From: Paludibacteraceae bacterium
GTDB taxonomy: Bacteria > Bacteroidota > Bacteroidia > Bacteroidales > Paludibacteraceae
Length of the DNA: 49,394 bases
NCBI GenBank assembly: GCA_017517845.1
Contig: JAFWXW010000030.1
Location: 1-49,394, forward strand
Direction of reading: 5' to 3'
Positions 26,294 through 35,876 of the stretch are shown piece after piece. The first letter of the stretch is position 1. Each line of letters opens with the position of its first letter. The notes beneath the pieces are model-generated. The model did no database searches and was not told the origin of the DNA. It saw nothing but the letters and a program-made list of their open reading frames with translations. The translations under genes and the position numbers were made by a program.

Positions 26294-26995
26294 ATGAACT
26301 TATTACAAATTACAGACGTAGCTTTAACCACTGCGGTAGATAGTACTGCATTAGTAGCAGCAGATGTTGCAGAAATGAATTATTGGGAAATGGCAAAAAA
26401 AGGTGGTCCATGGATTATGATTCCACTTTTAATTCTTTCCATTATGGCAGTTTACATTTTCATAGAAAGATATGTTGCCATCAAAAAGGCATCAAAAGAA
26501 GATAAAACCTTTATGGATAGAATCAAAGATTATATCACAGAAGGAAAATTGGACTCTGCTACCAAACTTTGCCAACAAGCTAATAATCCTATGGCTCGTA
26601 TGATAGAAAAAGGAATTTCACGTTTAGGTAAACCAATGAATGACATTCTAGTGGCTATAGAAAACGTTGGTAATATAGAAACTAATAAACTAGAAAAAGG
26701 ATTTAATATGCTGGCTACCATTTCTGGTGGAGCACCAATGCTTGGTTTCTTGGGGACTGTTATTGGTATGGTTCAAGCATTTTACGACATGGCAAATGCA
26801 GGCAATAATATAGACATCACAATACTTTCTAATGGTATCTATACTGCTATGATTACCACTGTAGCAGGTCTTGTAGTAGGTATTATTGCATTCTTCGCTT
26901 ATAACTTCTTAGTTTCTATGTTGGATTCTGTGGTACAAAAAATGGAAACTCGCACCATGGAATTTATGGACTTACTTAACGAACCTATAAAATAA
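26294..26995 (+). CDS. exbB: MotA/TolQ/ExbB proton channel protein
   Basis: The 233-residue inner-membrane protein has an N-terminal extension, a first membrane helix near residues 38-55 (WIMIPLLILSIMAVYIF), a cytoplasmic stretch, and two helices with GGAPMLGFLGTVIGMV and TVAGLVVGIIAFFAYNF. These are characteristic of ExbB/TolQ. With ExbD it forms the proton-driven motor that energises TonB- or Tol-type envelope processes. exbD follows after 4 bp. Confidence 0.92.
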   Translation: MNLLQITDVALTTAVDSTALVAADVAEMNYWEMAKKGGPWIMIPLLILSIMAVYIFIERYVAIKKASKEDKTFMDRIKDYITEGKLDSATKLCQQANNPMARMIEKGISRLGKPMNDILVAIENVGNIETNKLEKGFNMLATISGGAPMLGFLGTVIGMVQAFYDMANAGNNIDITILSNGIYTAMITTVAGLVVGIIAFFAYNFLVSMLDSVVQKMETRTMEFMDLLNEPIK

Positions 26996-26999
26996 GTTT

Positions 27000-27413
27000 A
27001 TGGCTTTAAAGAAAAGAAATAAGGCAAATGCTAGTTTTAGTATGTCATCTATGACAGACTTGGTATTCCTACTTTTGATTTTCTTCATGATTACATCTAC
27101 AGTAGTTACACCAAGTGCCATAAAACTTCTTTTACCTCAGAGTAGTTCTCAGGCATCTGCAAAACCACTTACCAGAGTATATATAGATTCAAATATCAAT
27201 TTCTATGTTGCCGAAGGCAAAAATAAAGAACGCCAAGTAGCATTTGAGGAAATAGAACCATTTTTGAAATCTGTTGTATTAGCAGAACCAGAAATGTATA
27301 TTGCACTTTATGCAGATGAAAGTGTTCCATATAGAGAAATAGTTAAAGTTCTAAACATAGCTAATAAAAACAAATTTAAATTAGTTATTGCAACGCGTCC
27401 TGTACGTGAATAA
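27000..27413 (+). CDS. exbD: ExbD/TolR biopolymer transport protein
   Basis: The 137-residue protein has one N-terminal membrane helix with the conserved Asp in SMTDLVFLLLIFFMITST and a periplasmic domain. The Asp is the proton-translocating residue of the family. It sits between exbB and the TonB-like gene in the operon. Confidence 0.92.
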   Translation: MALKKRNKANASFSMSSMTDLVFLLLIFFMITSTVVTPSAIKLLLPQSSSQASAKPLTRVYIDSNINFYVAEGKNKERQVAFEEIEPFLKSVVLAEPEMYIALYADESVPYREIVKVLNIANKNKFKLVIATRPVRE

Positions 27414-27431
27414 TACATTCTGTATCAAATA

Positions 27432-28346
27432 ATGAGTAATAAGAAAAAAGATAACGATAGTAAAATAGCAGGTACCATAGGAACTATTGTGGTACACGCT
27501 ATACTTCTTCTTGTGCTTATTTTCACAGGAATTTCTACTATTATTCCAGATACAGAAGAAGGACTTTCTGTCAATTATGGTACTGATATGAATTTAGGAG
27601 ACGGACTTTTTGAACCAGCTCCACAGAGTGCCATAGAAGACCAATTAGTAGAAGAACCAAAAGTGGAACCTGTTCAGCCAGCGAGTCCTCCCCCTGCTCC
27701 TTCTGAACCAGATATAGTGGAAGAAGAGCTTGAAACTCAAGACATTGAGGAATCGCTTGCCATAAAAAAGGCAAAGGAAGAGGCAGAAAAGAAGCGTAAA
27801 GAAGAAGAAAAAAGACTAGCAGAAGAAAAACGTAAGGCAGAGGAAGAAGCAAAACGTATAGCAGAAGAAAAACGCAAGGCAGAAGAAAAGAGAAAAGCAG
27901 AAGAGGCTAAAAAACAACAAATAGCCAATGCTCTTAAAGGTGCTTTCTCTACTGCAGGTCAAACCTCAAATACCACTTCTACTGGTCAAGGCAACACTGG
28001 CACTGCCGGAAACAAGGGCAATCCTTTTGGCGATGCAAATTCCAATTCATATACTGGAGGAGGAACAGGAAACGGACATAGTTACAACCTAAATGGTCGT
28101 ACTCTAAATGGAGGACTTCCTACTCCACAATACAATAGAAATGAAGAAGGCATCATAGTAGTTAATATAGAAGTTAATCCTGCAGGTACTGTTGTTTCTG
28201 CCAAAGCAGGTGCTCTAGGTACTACTATAATAGATGCATCTTTGAGAAAAGAAGCAGAGAAAGCTGCCATGAAAGCTAAGTTCAATGCTATAGGCGGCAC
28301 TACTCTTCAGTCTGGAACCATAACATATAGATATAAATTAAATTAA
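27432..28346 (+). CDS. TonB/TolA-like energy transducer
   Basis: The 304 residues hold one N-terminal membrane helix (~12-37) and a Pro/Glu-rich spacer (VEPVQPASPPPAPSEP). A highly charged Lys/Glu/Ala coiled coil (~112-165, repeats of EEKRKAEE) and a Gly/Asn/Thr-rich linker follow. The C-terminus is a TonB/TolA-fold domain (GIIVVNIEVNPAGTVVSAKAG). The long coiled coil is TolA-like, while the operon order is that of TonB systems. Either outer-membrane transport or Tol-type envelope constriction is possible. No pal or tolB is in the window. Confidence 0.85.
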   Translation: MSNKKKDNDSKIAGTIGTIVVHAILLLVLIFTGISTIIPDTEEGLSVNYGTDMNLGDGLFEPAPQSAIEDQLVEEPKVEPVQPASPPPAPSEPDIVEEELETQDIEESLAIKKAKEEAEKKRKEEEKRLAEEKRKAEEEAKRIAEEKRKAEEKRKAEEAKKQQIANALKGAFSTAGQTSNTTSTGQGNTGTAGNKGNPFGDANSNSYTGGGTGNGHSYNLNGRTLNGGLPTPQYNRNEEGIIVVNIEVNPAGTVVSAKAGALGTTIIDASLRKEAEKAAMKAKFNAIGGTTLQSGTITYRYKLN

Positions 28347-28351
28347 AATAT

Positions 28352-29518
28352 ATGAGTAATCAACGTTACATGATGCGCGGTGTTTCTGCATCAAAAGAAG
28401 ATGTACATAACGCCATAAAAAACATAGATAAAGGTCTTTACCCTAAGGCATTCTGTAAAATAATTCCTGATATTCTAGGCGGAGACCCTGAGTATTGTAA
28501 TATTATGCATGCAGATGGAGCTGGTACCAAATCTTCATTGGCATATCTTTATTGGAAAGAAACAGGTGACCTTTCTGTATGGAAAGGTATTGCACAAGAC
28601 GCATTAATAATGAATATAGATGACCTACTATGTGTGGGTGCTGTAGATAATATTCTAGTATCTTCTACTATAGGTCGAAACAAACTTTTGGTTCCAGGCG
28701 AAGTTATTTCTGCTATAATCAATGGAACAGACGAACTTCTAGAAGAGCTTCGTGAAATGGGTGTTGGAGTTTATGCCACAGGTGGTGAAACCGCAGACGT
28801 AGGTGACCTTGTTCGTACTATCATTGTGGATAGCACCGTTACTTGCCGTATGAAAAGAAGTGATGTTATCAACAATGCAAATATTGCCGCAGGTGATGTT
28901 ATAGTAGGTTTAGCTTCTTATGGTCAAGCAACTTACGAAAAATCTTACAACGGTGGCATGGGTAGCAATGGTTTAACATCTGCTCGTCACGATGTATTCT
29001 CCAAATATTTAGCAGAAAAATACCCAGAAAGTTATGACGCTGCAGTTCCTTCTGAACTTATATACTCTGGAGGTCTTAAACTTACCGACGAAGTAGAAGG
29101 CAGCCCAATAGACGCAGGCAAACTAGTACTTTCTCCAACTCGTACATACGCACCAGTTGTGAAAAAATTACTAGATGCACTTCGTCCTAATATTCATGGC
29201 ATGGTTCACTGTTCTGGTGGTGCTCAAACCAAAATTCTTCACTTTGTGGAAAATGTTCACGTTATTAAAGATAACTTATTCCCTATTCCTCCACTATTTA
29301 AAACCATTCAAGAACAATCTGGAACAGATTGGGCAGAAATGTATAAAGTGTTTAATATGGGACATCGTCTAGAAGTTTATCTTCCAGAAGAGTTTGCAAA
29401 TGAAATTATAGAAATAAGTAAATCATTTGGAATAGATGCACAAATAGTGGGTCGCGTAGAAGCATCAGACCATACTCACCTAACTATTAAAAGCGAAAAA
29501 GGAACATTTGAATATTAA
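28352..29518 (+). CDS. purM: Phosphoribosylformylglycinamidine cyclo-ligase
   Basis: PurM (AIR synthase) performs the fifth step of purine synthesis. The 388 residues fit the longer Bacteroidota form. Visible are HADGAGTKSSLAYLYW near residue 50, ATGGETADVGD, GLASYGQATYE, and GMVHCSGGAQTKI. It is followed after 3 bp by prfA and likely cotranscribed with it. Confidence 0.92.
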   Translation: MSNQRYMMRGVSASKEDVHNAIKNIDKGLYPKAFCKIIPDILGGDPEYCNIMHADGAGTKSSLAYLYWKETGDLSVWKGIAQDALIMNIDDLLCVGAVDNILVSSTIGRNKLLVPGEVISAIINGTDELLEELREMGVGVYATGGETADVGDLVRTIIVDSTVTCRMKRSDVINNANIAAGDVIVGLASYGQATYEKSYNGGMGSNGLTSARHDVFSKYLAEKYPESYDAAVPSELIYSGGLKLTDEVEGSPIDAGKLVLSPTRTYAPVVKKLLDALRPNIHGMVHCSGGAQTKILHFVENVHVIKDNLFPIPPLFKTIQEQSGTDWAEMYKVFNMGHRLEVYLPEEFANEIIEISKSFGIDAQIVGRVEASDHTHLTIKSEKGTFEY

Positions 29519-29521
29519 TTT

Positions 29522-30625
29522 ATGTCGGCATTATTAGAGAAAATAGAAGGTTTATATCATAAGTTTGAAGAAGTTTCCACTCTTATCACAGACCCTGCTG
29601 TGATAGCAGATATGAAACGTTTCGTAAAACTAAATAAAGAATATCGTGATCTAGAACAAATAGTTAATGCAGGAAATAGATACAAAACTCTTCTGCAAAA
29701 CATAGCTGGTGCCAAAGAAATTTTGGAAACTGAAAATGACCCAGACCTAAGAGAAATGGCAAAAGCCGAACTAGATGAACTAGAACCTCAAGTTGCTCCT
29801 ATGGAAGAAGAAATCAAGATTCTTCTTATCCCTTCCGACCCAGAAGACGCAAAAAATGCTATCGTGGAAATTCGTGGTGGTACAGGTGGTGACGAGGCTG
29901 CAATATTTGCAGGTGACTTATTTAAAATGTACTGTAAATATTGCGAGGCAAAAGGTTGGAGAGTGGAAGTAACAAATGCTAACGAAGGCACATCTGGTGG
30001 TTATAAAGAAATAGTATTCAACGTAACTGGTGAGGGCGTTTATGGTATTTTAAAATATGAATCTGGCGTGCACCGTGTGCAACGTGTTCCTGCAACAGAA
30101 ACTCAAGGTCGTGTTCACACCTCTGCATCTACAGTAGCAGTGCTTCCAGAAGCAGATGAATTTGATGTAGAAATTAATGAGGGTGAGATAAAATGGGATA
30201 CCTTCCGTTCTTCTGGTGCTGGTGGTCAAAATGTAAACAAAGTGGAATCTGGTGTTCGTCTGCGTTATATGTGGAAAAACCCTGTTACTGGTACAGTAGA
30301 AGAAATATTAATAGAATGTACCGAAACACGTGACCAACCCAAAAACCGTGAACGTGCACTTTCTCGTCTTAGAACTATGATTTATGACCGTGAACATCAA
30401 AAATACATTGATGACATTGCTTCACGTCGTAAAACTATGGTTTCTACTGGCGACCGCAGTGCAAAAATTCGTACCTATAACTACCCACAAGGTCGTATCA
30501 CAGACCACCGTATAAACTATACCATTTACAATTTAAACGCATTTATGAATGGTGACATTCAAGACTGCATTGACAAACTTATCATTGCCGAAAATGCAGA
30601 GCGCATGAAAGAAAGCGAGCTATAG
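29522..30625 (+). CDS. prfA: Peptide chain release factor 1
   Basis: RF1 reads UAA and UAG and triggers peptide release. The 367 residues include the PAT stop-codon recognition tripeptide in HRVQRVPATETQGRVH and the catalytic GGQ in SSGAGGQNVNKVESG. The gene ends in a UAG that abuts a heptamer array, itself rich in UAG, so RF1 reads this region's own stops. It is in an operon with purM. Confidence 0.95.
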   Translation: MSALLEKIEGLYHKFEEVSTLITDPAVIADMKRFVKLNKEYRDLEQIVNAGNRYKTLLQNIAGAKEILETENDPDLREMAKAELDELEPQVAPMEEEIKILLIPSDPEDAKNAIVEIRGGTGGDEAAIFAGDLFKMYCKYCEAKGWRVEVTNANEGTSGGYKEIVFNVTGEGVYGILKYESGVHRVQRVPATETQGRVHTSASTVAVLPEADEFDVEINEGEIKWDTFRSSGAGGQNVNKVESGVRLRYMWKNPVTGTVEEILIECTETRDQPKNRERALSRLRTMIYDREHQKYIDDIASRRKTMVSTGDRSAKIRTYNYPQGRITDHRINYTIYNLNAFMNGDIQDCIDKLIIAENAERMKESEL

Positions 30626-30740
30626 TTAGGAATTAGGAATTGTTGTGCAAGTGAGAGCAGAACTAAGCTTGCTTAAGTTATGCCGAGCGCAGCCAGCAAT
30701 CATGAGGGCGTAGCCCGAATAGTTAGGAGTTAGGAGTTAA
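30625..30740 (+). repeat. Heptamers plus 75-bp core element, copy 3
   Basis: Two heptamers follow the prfA stop. A full core runs from TGCAAGTGAGAGCAG to GGGCGTAGCCCGAAT, then two more heptamers. Hairpins are TAAGC-TT-GCTTA (a CUUG tetraloop in RNA) and GGGC-GTA-GCCC. This is the clearest array-core-array example. Confidence 0.85.
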
Positions 30741-30760
30741 ATTTAAACAATTTTATAATC

Positions 30761-31591
30761 ATGACTAGAGAAGAACTTTTTGAAAACATTAAACGTAAAA
30801 GATCATTTCTTTGCGTTGGTTTAGATACTGATATTAATAAAATTCCTGAGCATCTATTCGAAGACGAAGATGCTATGTTTGCTTTTAACAAAGCTATAAT
30901 TGATGCAACAGCAGACCTTTGTGTAGCATACAAACCAAACCTTGCTTTTTATGAAAGTCTAGGTATAGCAGGTTGGGAAGTTTTGGAACGCACAGTGGAA
31001 TATATCCGCAGCAACTATCCAGACCAATTTATCATTGCCGACGCAAAACGTGGTGACATAGGTAACACTTCTGCTATGTATGCTCGTTGTTTCTTTGGCA
31101 ATATGGATTTCGACACAGTGACTGTGGCTCCTTATATGGGTGAAGATAGTGTTTCTCCTTTCCTTACCTATCCTGGAAAATGGGTTACTCTGCTTGCCCT
31201 AACATCAAACAAAGGTGCATTTGATTTCCAATTTACAGAAGACAAAGAAACTGGCAAAAAACTGTTTGAACAAGTTTTAGAAACCTCAAAAAAATGGGGT
31301 AACGAAGATAATATGATGTATGTTGTAGGTGCAACCAAGGCAGATATGCTACAAGACATCAGAAAAATAATTCCTAATAATTTCCTTTTAGTTCCAGGTG
31401 TTGGTGCACAAGGTGGTAGTCTTCAAGCTGTGGCAGAATTTGGTATGAACGATATGTGTGGTCTTTTGGTAAACTCATCTCGTGCCATTATTTATGCAGA
31501 CAGCACAGAAAACTTTGCAGAAGCTGCTCGCGCAGAAGCACTTAAAGTGCAACAAGAAATGGATGCACTTTTAACAAAGAAAGGAATTTAA
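30761..31591 (+). CDS. pyrF: Orotidine 5'-phosphate decarboxylase
   Basis: It makes UMP from OMP. The 276-residue protein belongs to the longer type 2 family. The catalytic DxKxxD cluster is seen in [17 protein letters not shown], with [12 protein letters not shown] at the N-terminus and [10 protein letters not shown] near the C-terminus. It is separated from prfA by repeat DNA and followed by more repeat DNA. Confidence 0.93.
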   Translation: MTREELFENIKRKRSFLCVGLDTDINKIPEHLFEDEDAMFAFNKAIIDATADLCVAYKPNLAFYESLGIAGWEVLERTVEYIRSNYPDQFIIADAKRGDIGNTSAMYARCFFGNMDFDTVTVAPYMGEDSVSPFLTYPGKWVTLLALTSNKGAFDFQFTEDKETGKKLFEQVLETSKKWGNEDNMMYVVGATKADMLQDIRKIIPNNFLLVPGVGAQGGSLQAVAEFGMNDMCGLLVNSSRAIIYADSTENFAEAARAEALKVQQEMDALLTKKGI

Positions 31592-31597
31592 TTCAAA

Positions 31598-31804
31598 TTA
31601 GGAATTAGGAATTAGGAGTTAGGAGTTAAATTTTATACTTAAAAATAAGGTATCGTGATGAGCGGAAGTAGATTTTATGTAATTATTTGCGTTAAGCAAA
31701 AGCTACTGTTTGAACGAAGTGAATTACTGTGCTAGCGAGAGCAGAACCAAGTTTACTTGAGTTATGCCGAGCGACGCCAGTAATCATGAGCGTAGCGAAT
31801 AATT
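31598..31804 (+). repeat. Heptamer array and 75-bp core element, copy 4
   Basis: Four heptamers (31598-31628) follow pyrF. A ~100-bp stretch with a TTTGC-GTTAA-GCAAA stem comes next. Then a core copy runs from GTGCTAGCGAGAGCAG to GAGCGTAGCGAATAAT (31729-31804), with stem CAAGT-TT-ACTTG. The rest up to the HD gene at 31889 has no recognised feature. Confidence 0.8.
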
Positions 31805-31888
31805 TAGCTTTTGTAGAAAATAATAAATAAAATCCCGCGAAGAGCGTCGAGCTTAATTTTTAATGTATAAAATTTATTATAGAAGATT

Positions 31889-33100
31889 ATGAACAAAAGA
31901 AAAATAGTTAACGACCCTGTATTTGGTTTCATAACAGTACCATGTGACCTAATATACGACTTGATGCAACACCCTATGGTGCATCGTTTAACTCGTATCA
32001 AACAATTAGGTCTCACTTGTTATGTATATCCAGGAGCTCAACATACCCGTTTCCAACACTCATTAGGAGCATTGTTTCTAATGACAGAAGCCATAAAAAC
32101 ACTTCAAAACAAAGGAAACGAGATTACTCTAGAAGAAGCAGAAGCCGTTTACGCAGCTATTTTTCTCCATGATGTGGGACATGGTCCTTTTTCCCACACA
32201 TTAGAAGAGTTTTTCTATAAAAATATTTCTCATGAAGATATTGGCATAGCCATAATAGAAAAATTGAATGAGGAGTTTAATGGAAAACTTTCTCTTACCA
32301 TAGAAATACTAAAGAATACTTATCATAAAAAATACCTTCATGAGTTAGTTTCTGGACAGCTTGACATGGACCGTCTAGACTACCTAAGAAGAGATAGTTT
32401 CTTTACTGGTGTGAGCGAAGGGAATATTGGCTCTGCCAGAATCATTAAAATGCTAAACATAAAAAACGACAAACTCGTGGTGGAAGCCAAGGGTATTTAT
32501 TCCATAGAAAACTTCCTTATGAGCCGTCGTTTAATGTATTGGCAGGTTTATCTGCATAAGACTGCATTTGCAGCAGAACTTATGCTGTGCAAAACTCTAG
32601 AGCGTGCCAGATATTTGGTTCAGAGAGGAGAAAATATATTTGCTTCTGACAATCTAATGTATTTCCTCAAAAATCAACCAGAAACTATTACATGTGAAAA
32701 TCTTTCTATTTTCACCACCCTTGATGATACAGACATTTGGGTGAGCATGAAGGCATGGGTCAAACATTCAGACAAGGTTCTTTCCACATTGAGTAGTGGT
32801 ATTATAAATAGGAATATATTCAAATTAGAAATTTCTAATGAACCTATACAGGAAGAAGACCTAAACAAAAAACTAGAAGAAATTCAAGATAAGTGGAATT
32901 TGAGTAGAGAAGATGCAAAATTTCTTATAGCACAAAAGATGGTCTCCAATCACTTATATAGCAAAGGAGAAACAGGAATAGATATTCTTTACAGTGACGG
33001 CAACACCAAAAGCATTTCACAAGCATCTGATATGTTTAATCTAGATTTACTATCAAAAAAGGTATCTAAATTTTATTTCTGTTATGTAAGAGGGTTGTAG
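31889..33100 (+). CDS. HD-domain phosphohydrolase
   Basis: The 403-residue cytoplasmic protein has the metal-binding H...HD...D pattern of SAMHD1/dGTPase-like enzymes: HTRFQHSLGALFL (~residue 50), IFLHDVGHGPFSHTLE (~93), and GQLDMDRLDYLRRD. Such enzymes hydrolyse deoxynucleoside triphosphates or related phosphate esters. The substrate is not deducible here. This position, between pyrF and lpxD, is conserved in Bacteroidales. Confidence 0.87.
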   Translation: MNKRKIVNDPVFGFITVPCDLIYDLMQHPMVHRLTRIKQLGLTCYVYPGAQHTRFQHSLGALFLMTEAIKTLQNKGNEITLEEAEAVYAAIFLHDVGHGPFSHTLEEFFYKNISHEDIGIAIIEKLNEEFNGKLSLTIEILKNTYHKKYLHELVSGQLDMDRLDYLRRDSFFTGVSEGNIGSARIIKMLNIKNDKLVVEAKGIYSIENFLMSRRLMYWQVYLHKTAFAAELMLCKTLERARYLVQRGENIFASDNLMYFLKNQPETITCENLSIFTTLDDTDIWVSMKAWVKHSDKVLSTLSSGIINRNIFKLEISNEPIQEEDLNKKLEEIQDKWNLSREDAKFLIAQKMVSNHLYSKGETGIDILYSDGNTKSISQASDMFNLDLLSKKVSKFYFCYVRGL

Positions 33101-33154
33101 ATTTTGATTTAATAATAAAACTTAGTAATTTTACCCGTTTTTAGCGATAAATAT

Positions 33155-34201
33155 ATGGAATATTCAGCTTTACAAATAGCAACTTTATTAGGTGGAACCA
33201 TAGAAGGAGATCATAACGTACTTGTAAGTAATTATTCTAAAATAGAAGAAGGCAAACCAGGAACACTTTCATTCCTTGCCAATCCTAAGTACGAAAATTA
33301 TATTTACGAAACCAATGCAAGTATAGTTTTAGTTAATAATGATTTTAAGCCTTCTAAACCTATAAGTGCCACTCTAGTGAGAGTTCCTAATGCTTATCTA
33401 GCCCTTGCTAAATTGCTTCAATTTGCAGAAAAAAATAAACCTCGTAAGAAAGGTATTGATAAGACTGCAAAAATAGAACGCTCTGCTAAGATAGGTAAAA
33501 ATGTATTTATTGGTGCATTTGTTTATATTGGTGAGAATGTGGTGATAGAAGATGATGTTCAGATTTATTCTCACTGTTCTATAAATGACAATGCCAAAGT
33601 GGGTGAAGGTACCAAAATCTACAATTCTGTGGTAATTTATCACGAGTGTGAAGTTGGTAAAAACTGTATTATTCATGCAAACACTGTGATAGGTTCTGAT
33701 GGATTTGGATTTGCCAAAAATCCAGACGGAAGCTACTTTAAAATGCCACAAAACGGAAAAGTTATTATAGAAGACAATGTAGAAATAGGTGCTGGCACCA
33801 CCATTGACCGTGGTAGTATGGGTTCTACAATCTTAAGAAAAGGGGTAAAAATAGATAATCAAATACAGATAGCACACAATGTAGAAATTGGAGAAAACTC
33901 TGCCATGGCAGCTTGCTCTGGCATAGCAGGTTCTACAAAAGTGGGCAAAGATTGTATCATAGCAGGTATGGTAGGTATTTCTGGTCATATTCAAATAGCA
34001 GACAATACCACTATAGGTGCATTTTCTGGTGTAAGTAAATCTATTACCGAGCCAGGTCAAATTTACCAAGGTGCAGTAGCAATACCTATTATGAAAAATA
34101 AACGTTCATTTGCTGTTTATCGCAATCTTCCAGATTTGAGTAAAACAGTATTTGAACTAGAAAAACAGATTAAGGAATTAAAAGAATCGTTGAATAAATG
34201 A
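33155..34201 (+). CDS. lpxD: UDP-3-O-acylglucosamine N-acyltransferase
   Basis: LpxD adds the second hydroxyacyl chain in lipid A synthesis. The 348 residues show an N-terminal uridine-binding domain (~1-100, [17 protein letters not shown]) and then a left-handed β-helix of hexapeptide repeats. The catalytic region contains [12 protein letters not shown] and [17 protein letters not shown] (active-site His). The C-terminus is helical. It overlaps lpxC by 4 bp (ATGA). Confidence 0.94.
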   Translation: MEYSALQIATLLGGTIEGDHNVLVSNYSKIEEGKPGTLSFLANPKYENYIYETNASIVLVNNDFKPSKPISATLVRVPNAYLALAKLLQFAEKNKPRKKGIDKTAKIERSAKIGKNVFIGAFVYIGENVVIEDDVQIYSHCSINDNAKVGEGTKIYNSVVIYHECEVGKNCIIHANTVIGSDGFGFAKNPDGSYFKMPQNGKVIIEDNVEIGAGTTIDRGSMGSTILRKGVKIDNQIQIAHNVEIGENSAMAACSGIAGSTKVGKDCIIAGMVGISGHIQIADNTTIGAFSGVSKSITEPGQIYQGAVAIPIMKNKRSFAVYRNLPDLSKTVFELEKQIKELKESLNK

Positions 34202-35100
34202 GTAAACAGTTTACTATAAATGAACCATTTTCCCTTTCTGGGAAAGGGCTTCATACTGGACTAAATATTAATGCCAAGTTTATTCCTGCCAAAGAAAATA
34301 CAGGAATCATATTTAGACGAATAGACTTAGAAGAGCCTGTAGATATTCCTGCATTAGCAAGTTATGTTTCTGCTACAGAAAGAGGAACTGTTCTTAAAAA
34401 AGGTGACGCATCTGTAAGTACCATAGAACATATTATGTCTGCCTTTATGGCACATGGCATAGACAACTGCATTATAGAAGTTAATGCTCCAGAAGTTCCC
34501 ATTTTAGATGGTAGTGCAAAATTGGTAGTAGAGGCTATTAATAAAGTAGGCATTAAAGAACTTGATGCAGAAAAGAAATATTATGAAGTAAAAGAAGAAA
34601 TGACTTTTACCAATGGTAATTCTACTATTAAACTTCTTCCTGCAGATGAATTCTGTGCAGAAGTTACCATAGATTTTAATTCACCTATACTTAAAAGACA
34701 AACAGCAAGTATCTGTGGTTTTACCAATTATGACAAAGAAATTTCTTCTGCACGCACATTTGTGTTCGTAAGAGAAATAGCTCTTTTGCTTCAACACAAC
34801 CTTATAAAAGGAGGAGATTTAGACAACGCCATTGTAATATACGACCAACCACTAAATAAAGAAGCAATCACAGATATTTGCAACAAACTAGGTGTACCAG
34901 TGATAGAAGTAGAAGATTTGGGATATTTAAATCACAGACCTTTGGAATGGGACAACGAGCCAGCTAGACATAAATTGTTGGACTTGATTGGGGATTTGTC
35001 TCTTATTGGTTGCACTATTAAAGGAAAAATATTGGCTGAAAAGCCTGGTCATGGATATAACACATTCGTGGCACAAGAAATTTTAAAACTTATAAAATAA
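34198..35100 (+). CDS. lpxC: UDP-3-O-acyl-GlcNAc deacetylase, not fused to FabZ
   Basis: LpxC is the zinc deacetylase that commits UDP-GlcNAc to lipid A. Motifs are LSGKGLHTG (~12-20), the zinc ligand region [31 protein letters not shown] (second ligand region) and KPGHGYNTF. The protein stops at 300 residues. Most Bacteroidota LpxC proteins are about 460 residues because FabZ is fused to the C-terminus. Here lpxA follows after 6 bp, so FabZ must be encoded elsewhere or be replaced. Confidence 0.93.
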   Translation: MSKQFTINEPFSLSGKGLHTGLNINAKFIPAKENTGIIFRRIDLEEPVDIPALASYVSATERGTVLKKGDASVSTIEHIMSAFMAHGIDNCIIEVNAPEVPILDGSAKLVVEAINKVGIKELDAEKKYYEVKEEMTFTNGNSTIKLLPADEFCAEVTIDFNSPILKRQTASICGFTNYDKEISSARTFVFVREIALLLQHNLIKGGDLDNAIVIYDQPLNKEAITDICNKLGVPVIEVEDLGYLNHRPLEWDNEPARHKLLDLIGDLSLIGCTIKGKILAEKPGHGYNTFVAQEILKLIK

Positions 35101-35106
35101 TATAAT

Positions 35107-35874
35107 ATGATTTCAGAACAAGCATTCGTACATCCTAATGCAGAGATAGGTAAAAATGTTACTATCGACGCATTTGCATACATTGATGAAAATGTAGTGA
35201 TAGGAGACGGAACACATATCTATCCTCATGCCACAGTTCTTTCTGGAGCTAGAATAGGTAAAAACTGTAATATTTTCCCTGGAGCAGTAATTTCTGCAAT
35301 TCCTCAGGATTTAAAGTTTGTGGGAGAAGAAACCACAGCAGTTATAGGTGACAACACTACTATTCGTGAAAGTGCGACTGTGAATAGAGGCACTGCATCA
35401 AAAGGTACTACCATAGTGGGTAGTCACTGCCTAATTATGGCATACGCTCACGTGGCTCACGATTGTAAATTGGGCGACAGAATTATTTTAGGAAATGCTA
35501 CCCAACTTGCAGGTGAAGTGGTCGTAGATGACTGGGCTATAATAAGTGGCGGTACATTAGTTCACCAATTCTGCCATTTAGGTGCACACATTATGGTACA
35601 AGGTGGAAGTAGAATAAGCAAAGATATTCCTCCTTATGTAATGGTAGGTAGAGAACCACTTGGATATATGGGTCTAAACATTGTAGGACTTCGTCGTAGA
35701 GGTTTCATTGCAGAGCAAATGAATGCTATCCAAGAAAGCTATCGTTATATTTATCTTTCTGGTCTTAACACCACCCAAGCACTAGAGGCTATAGAAAAAA
35801 ATATACCAGAAAGCAAAGAGAGAGAAGATATTTTATCATTTATAAAAAGTTCAGAACGCGGAATTATTAAATAA
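35107..35874 (+). CDS. lpxA: UDP-N-acetylglucosamine acyltransferase
   Basis: LpxA performs the first step of lipid A synthesis. The 255 residues begin with hexapeptide repeats (AFVHPNAEIGKNVTIDAFAYI) and include the catalytic His region MAYAHVAHDCKLGD and VHQFCHLGAHIMVQGGSRI. The C-terminal helical part includes GLRRRGFIAEQMNAI. It closes the lpxD-lpxC-lpxA cluster. miaA, the usual next gene in Bacteroides, is replaced by glnS. Confidence 0.94.
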   Translation: MISEQAFVHPNAEIGKNVTIDAFAYIDENVVIGDGTHIYPHATVLSGARIGKNCNIFPGAVISAIPQDLKFVGEETTAVIGDNTTIRESATVNRGTASKGTTIVGSHCLIMAYAHVAHDCKLGDRIILGNATQLAGEVVVDDWAIISGGTLVHQFCHLGAHIMVQGGSRISKDIPPYVMVGREPLGYMGLNIVGLRRRGFIAEQMNAIQESYRYIYLSGLNTTQALEAIEKNIPESKEREDILSFIKSSERGIIK

Positions 35875-35876
35875 TT

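Noticed and set aside
27571-27928. Antisense ORFs over the TonB-like gene
   Set aside because: They are low-complexity shadows of the Lys/Glu coiled-coil codons.
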